From positions 1-7,971 of the forward strand of contig JAJZCS010000085.1 of the NCBI GenBank assembly GCA_021829055.1: a stretch of 7,971 bases of DNA. The letters are read 5' to 3'. Positions 6,347 to 7,971 of this stretch are shown in pieces; the first letter of the stretch is position 1, and every line of letters begins with the position of its first letter. The notes beneath the pieces were generated by a model that was given only the letters and a program-made list of their open reading frames with translations, was not told where the DNA came from and did not search any database. The position numbers and the translations under genes are program-made. This stretch comes from Pseudomonadota bacterium. Its GTDB lineage: Bacteria; Pseudomonadota; Alphaproteobacteria; Acetobacterales; Acetobacteraceae.

Positions 6347-7672
6347 TTAGACCGTCTTGAGCACAGAGCGAAGAAGCTTAAACATGCGATCAAGATCATC
6401 AATCTGAGTAATAAACATAGGGGCAAAGATGATGGTATCTCCAGTGACCCGTAAAACCAGCCCTTGTTCAAAACAACGCTGCAAAACCATAAAGCCCCGA
6501 ATGCCTGGCTTTTCACCCGGCGCAAGATCAACAGCACCAAGCAGACCAAACCCTCGTGTGTCGATCACGGCCGGCATATCCCTCATGGACGCGATGCGCT
6601 CAAGAAAAGACGGCGCCAACGCTGCACCAAGCGCGAACATGTCATGGTCCCGGTACATTTTTAACGTTGCAAGTGCAGCCGCGCATGCGACTGGATGGGC
6701 AGAATACGTGTATCCATGAAAAAACTCGATCGTATCGGGCTCGGCGACATCGAAGATGGCTTGTTGCACGTCTTCTCGTACTGCTACTGCTGCCATCGGA
6801 ACACTGCCGTTCGTTATCGCCTTGGCCATGGTTAAAAGATCAGGCGTTACTCCGAATGCATTGGCCGCAAATGGATGCCCAGTGCGACCGAAACCACAAA
6901 TCACCTCATCGAAGATCAACAGAATGCCATGTCGGTCGCAAATCGTACGTAAATGTTCGAGATAGCCCTTCGGTGGCACGAGAACGCCGGTTGAGCCAGC
7001 AATTGGTTCAACGATGCATGCTGCGATCGTGTCCGCCCCATGCAAATCAATGATACGTTGCAAATCATTCGCGAGATCAATGCCACAGTGCTCTCCCTGG
7101 CCCATGATGAATTTGTTTTCGGGAACCAGCGTATGGCGCATGTGCGAAACGCCAGGCAAACCTAGGCCAAATGCTTCACGGTTTTTGACCATTCCGCCGA
7201 CTGACCAGCCCGCAAAATTAACGCCATGGTAGGCCCGCGCTCGCCCAACAAAGCGCTGGCGCTGACCTTGCCCGCGAACACGATGATATTGAACTGCGAT
7301 TTTAAGGGCTGTTTCAACCGCCTCCGATCCAGACCCGGCAAAGAACACCCGGTTCAAGCTTTCGGGCAGCATCTGCGCAAGCTCATGTGCCAGTCGAAAC
7401 GACTCGGGCACCCCGAATTGGAATGCAGGAGCGTAGTCGAGTTCCTCTACTTGACGCGCCACTGCGTCGCGAATTTCTTTTCGACCATGCCCTGCGGGCG
7501 TGGTGTACAGGCCCGAGATACCATCAAGCAAACGATCGCCCTTTGTATTCCAGTAGTAGATGCCCTCCGCGCGCGCAATGATACGTGGCGACTCCTGAAA
7601 CTGCCGATTGGCGGTAAATGGCATCCAGTGGTGGAACAACGGCGCGTTCGAACGTGATGCGACATCGCTCAT
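6347..7672 (-). CDS. Class III omega-amino acid:pyruvate aminotransferase
   Basis: A 441-residue PLP enzyme that moves an amino group from a terminal amine (beta-alanine, GABA, related amines) to pyruvate, giving a semialdehyde and alanine. It aligns along its length, from memory, with the Pseudomonas omega-amino acid:pyruvate aminotransferase. Shared features are HWMPFTANRQF (15-25), SGLY..PAGH (53-62), the phosphate-binding GSGSEA (113-118), RARAYHGVN (144-152), cofactor-ring Asp255 in FDEVICGFGRTG, PLP lysine Lys284 (TMAKAITNG), HGYTYSAHPVACAA (319-332) and carboxylate-binding Arg408 (LRVTGDT). The tryptophan of GLWxxxAGH is Tyr56 here, which may alter substrate range. The ATG at 7672 has GAGGAG 8 nt upstream. 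It is the first gene of the operon; the aldehyde dehydrogenase follows after 13 nt and would take its product. Taurine:pyruvate or putrescine aminotransferase activity cannot be excluded. Confidence 0.93.
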   Translation of the reverse strand: MSDVASRSNAPLFHHWMPFTANRQFQESPRIIARAEGIYYWNTKGDRLLDGISGLYTTPAGHGRKEIRDAVARQVEELDYAPAFQFGVPESFRLAHELAQMLPESLNRVFFAGSGSEAVETALKIAVQYHRVRGQGQRQRFVGRARAYHGVNFAGWSVGGMVKNREAFGLGLPGVSHMRHTLVPENKFIMGQGEHCGIDLANDLQRIIDLHGADTIAACIVEPIAGSTGVLVPPKGYLEHLRTICDRHGILLIFDEVICGFGRTGHPFAANAFGVTPDLLTMAKAITNGSVPMAAVAVREDVQQAIFDVAEPDTIEFFHGYTYSAHPVACAAALATLKMYRDHDMFALGAALAPSFLERIASMRDMPAVIDTRGFGLLGAVDLAPGEKPGIRGFMVLQRCFEQGLVLRVTGDTIIFAPMFITQIDDLDRMFKLLRSVLKTV

Positions 7673-7680
7673 GGCGGACT

Positions 7681-7686
7681 CTCCTC
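7681..7686 (-). promoter_or_regulatory. Ribosome binding site of the aminotransferase gene
   Basis: GAGGAG on the minus strand with an 8-nt spacer to the ATG at 7672. It is a strong site and supports that start. Confidence 0.75.
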
Positions 7687-7705
7687 AGTGGAATCAGTGG
7701 CTATT

Positions 7706-7728
7706 ATTGTAATCGAATACCGTACAAT
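7706..7728. promoter_or_regulatory. Inverted repeat over the operon promoter, candidate operator
   Basis: ATTGTA (7706-7711) and TACAAT (7723-7728) are perfect inverted 6-bp arms separated by 11 nt, centre to centre 17 bp. They cover the -10 and the spacer of the operon promoter. Such a placement would let a dimeric regulator block RNA polymerase. GntR/MocR- or LysR-type regulators often control omega-amino acid genes, but no match to a named consensus is claimed and no regulator gene is in the window. Confidence 0.45.
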
Positions 7729-7734
7729 CCACAA
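7706..7734 (-). promoter_or_regulatory. Probable promoter of the aminotransferase operon
   Basis: On the minus strand TTGTGG (7729-7734) and TACAAT (7706-7711) are separated by exactly 17 nt. The -10 matches TATAAT at five of six bases and the -35 keeps TTG. Transcription would begin about 27 bp before the ATG, just ahead of the ribosome site. No other promoter is seen in the tight operon, so it probably serves all three genes. Confidence 0.6.
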
Positions 7735-7915
7735 AGTCATGGCGGCCACGCCAGCGGTTCTCAATGCGAGGGACTCGCATCCAGGTGTTCCCGCTGACCC
7801 TGGGCCGCGCCTGACCGAGTCTGATTTGCAACAGTTCGTGGAATTCGTCGCCTGATCGCATCACGGATGACGATTTCGCCTGGCGGCGCGGCCGTATCTC
7901 TGACTCGATGCCGCC
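7735..7915. other. Upstream flank of the operon, nothing complete
   Basis: No convincing gene. A 38-codon plus-strand frame (7739-7855) ends RLTESDLQQFVEFVA, which faintly recalls a helix of RelE-like toxins, but it lacks the catalytic part and has no ribosome site. No RNA gene or clear second promoter was recognised. Confidence 0.4.
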
Positions 7916-7971
7916 ATGAACGCCTTGAGTTCCCTTATCTCGGAGCTGAAAGAGGTCTGCGCGGGTCTGCC
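7916..7971 (+). CDS. Possible start of a transposase gene, cut by the window edge
   Basis: An ATG at 7916 opens a frame running off the right edge, 18 full codons reading MNALSSLISELKEVCAGL. From memory this resembles the start of an unclassified (ISNCY-type) family of transposases whose N-termini read ELxxVCAGxPDxR. There is no strong ribosome site, and the sequence is too short for firm assignment. If it is right, an insertion sequence begins within the last few hundred bases of the window. Confidence 0.3.
   Translation, partial: MNALSSLISELKEVCAGL

Noticed and set aside
5870..6454. 194-codon plus-strand frame antisense to the aldehyde dehydrogenase and aminotransferase genes
   Set aside because: Shadow of the real minus-strand genes: the composition is Ser/Ala/Arg-rich and no domain is seen.
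7697..7855. Plus-strand frame ending RLTESDLQQFVEFVA, recalling RelE-like toxins
   Set aside because: The similarity is limited to one short helix. The region expected next (GTGGxRKxRW) is absent in any frame, there is no ribosome site, and it overlaps the operon promoter.
1..7971. CRISPR array, transfer or ribosomal RNA genes, riboswitches
   Set aside because: No regularly spaced repeats, cloverleaf-like sequences or conserved aptamer cores were noticed on reading both strands. A covariance-model search would be decisive.

Overview
The window reads as a stretch of an alphaproteobacterial chromosome, probably from a Rhizobiales-like or related lineage. This rests on protein flavour (an Ndk of the 140-residue alphaproteobacterial type, a YheS-like ABC-F ATPase, a CBS-CBS-BON protein) and on a clear FNR/FixK-type site. 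The genus cannot be fixed from the sequence alone. Five complete protein genes are well supported, and all have intact catalytic or structural motifs.

Left half (about 1-3600), housekeeping and stress block. After roughly 300 bases without a convincing gene comes ndk (minus strand, 315-737). It is divergent from an ABC-F ribosome-associated ATPase (plus strand, 930-2777), and the 189-bp gap between them holds a perfect 14-bp palindrome overlapping the likely ndk -10. The ABC-F gene meets a CBS-CBS-BON protein (minus strand, 2774-3487) tail to tail, so closely that the two TAG stops share one CTAG. The CBS-BON gene has a well-formed oxygen-responsive promoter: an FNR/FixK-like box centred exactly 41.5 bp before the predicted start, in phase with a TATACA -10 and followed by a GGAGGAA ribosome site. 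It is therefore predicted to be induced at low oxygen.

Middle (3554-4166), a gene-poor gap of about 600 bp with no confident gene. It holds a frameshifted fragment resembling an AbrB/VapB antitoxin N-terminal domain (3992-4127, minus), a sigma-54-like motif (3765-3780, plus) and a 37-codon open frame with a good ribosome site (3806-3919, plus). All of these are tentative. The gap may be a junction between conserved chromosome and accessory DNA.

Right half (4167-7734), a tight three-gene operon on the minus strand, transcribed from a promoter at about 7706-7734. Its order is an omega-amino acid:pyruvate aminotransferase (class III), an aldehyde dehydrogenase of the succinate-semialdehyde type, and a classical SDR oxidoreductase. 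The gaps are 13 nt and 1 nt. The likely pathway is deamination of an omega-amino acid (beta-alanine, GABA or a polyamine-derived amine) to a semialdehyde, which the dehydrogenase oxidises. The SDR could reduce the same semialdehyde or handle a hydroxy-acid partner; its substrate is unknown. A perfect ATTGTA-N11-TACAAT inverted repeat lies over the promoter and is a good candidate operator. No regulator, transporter or toxin partner is visible inside the window.

Right edge (7735-7971). No complete gene is seen. A frame opening at 7916 and running off the end resembles, from memory, the start of a transposase, so an insertion sequence may lie just outside.
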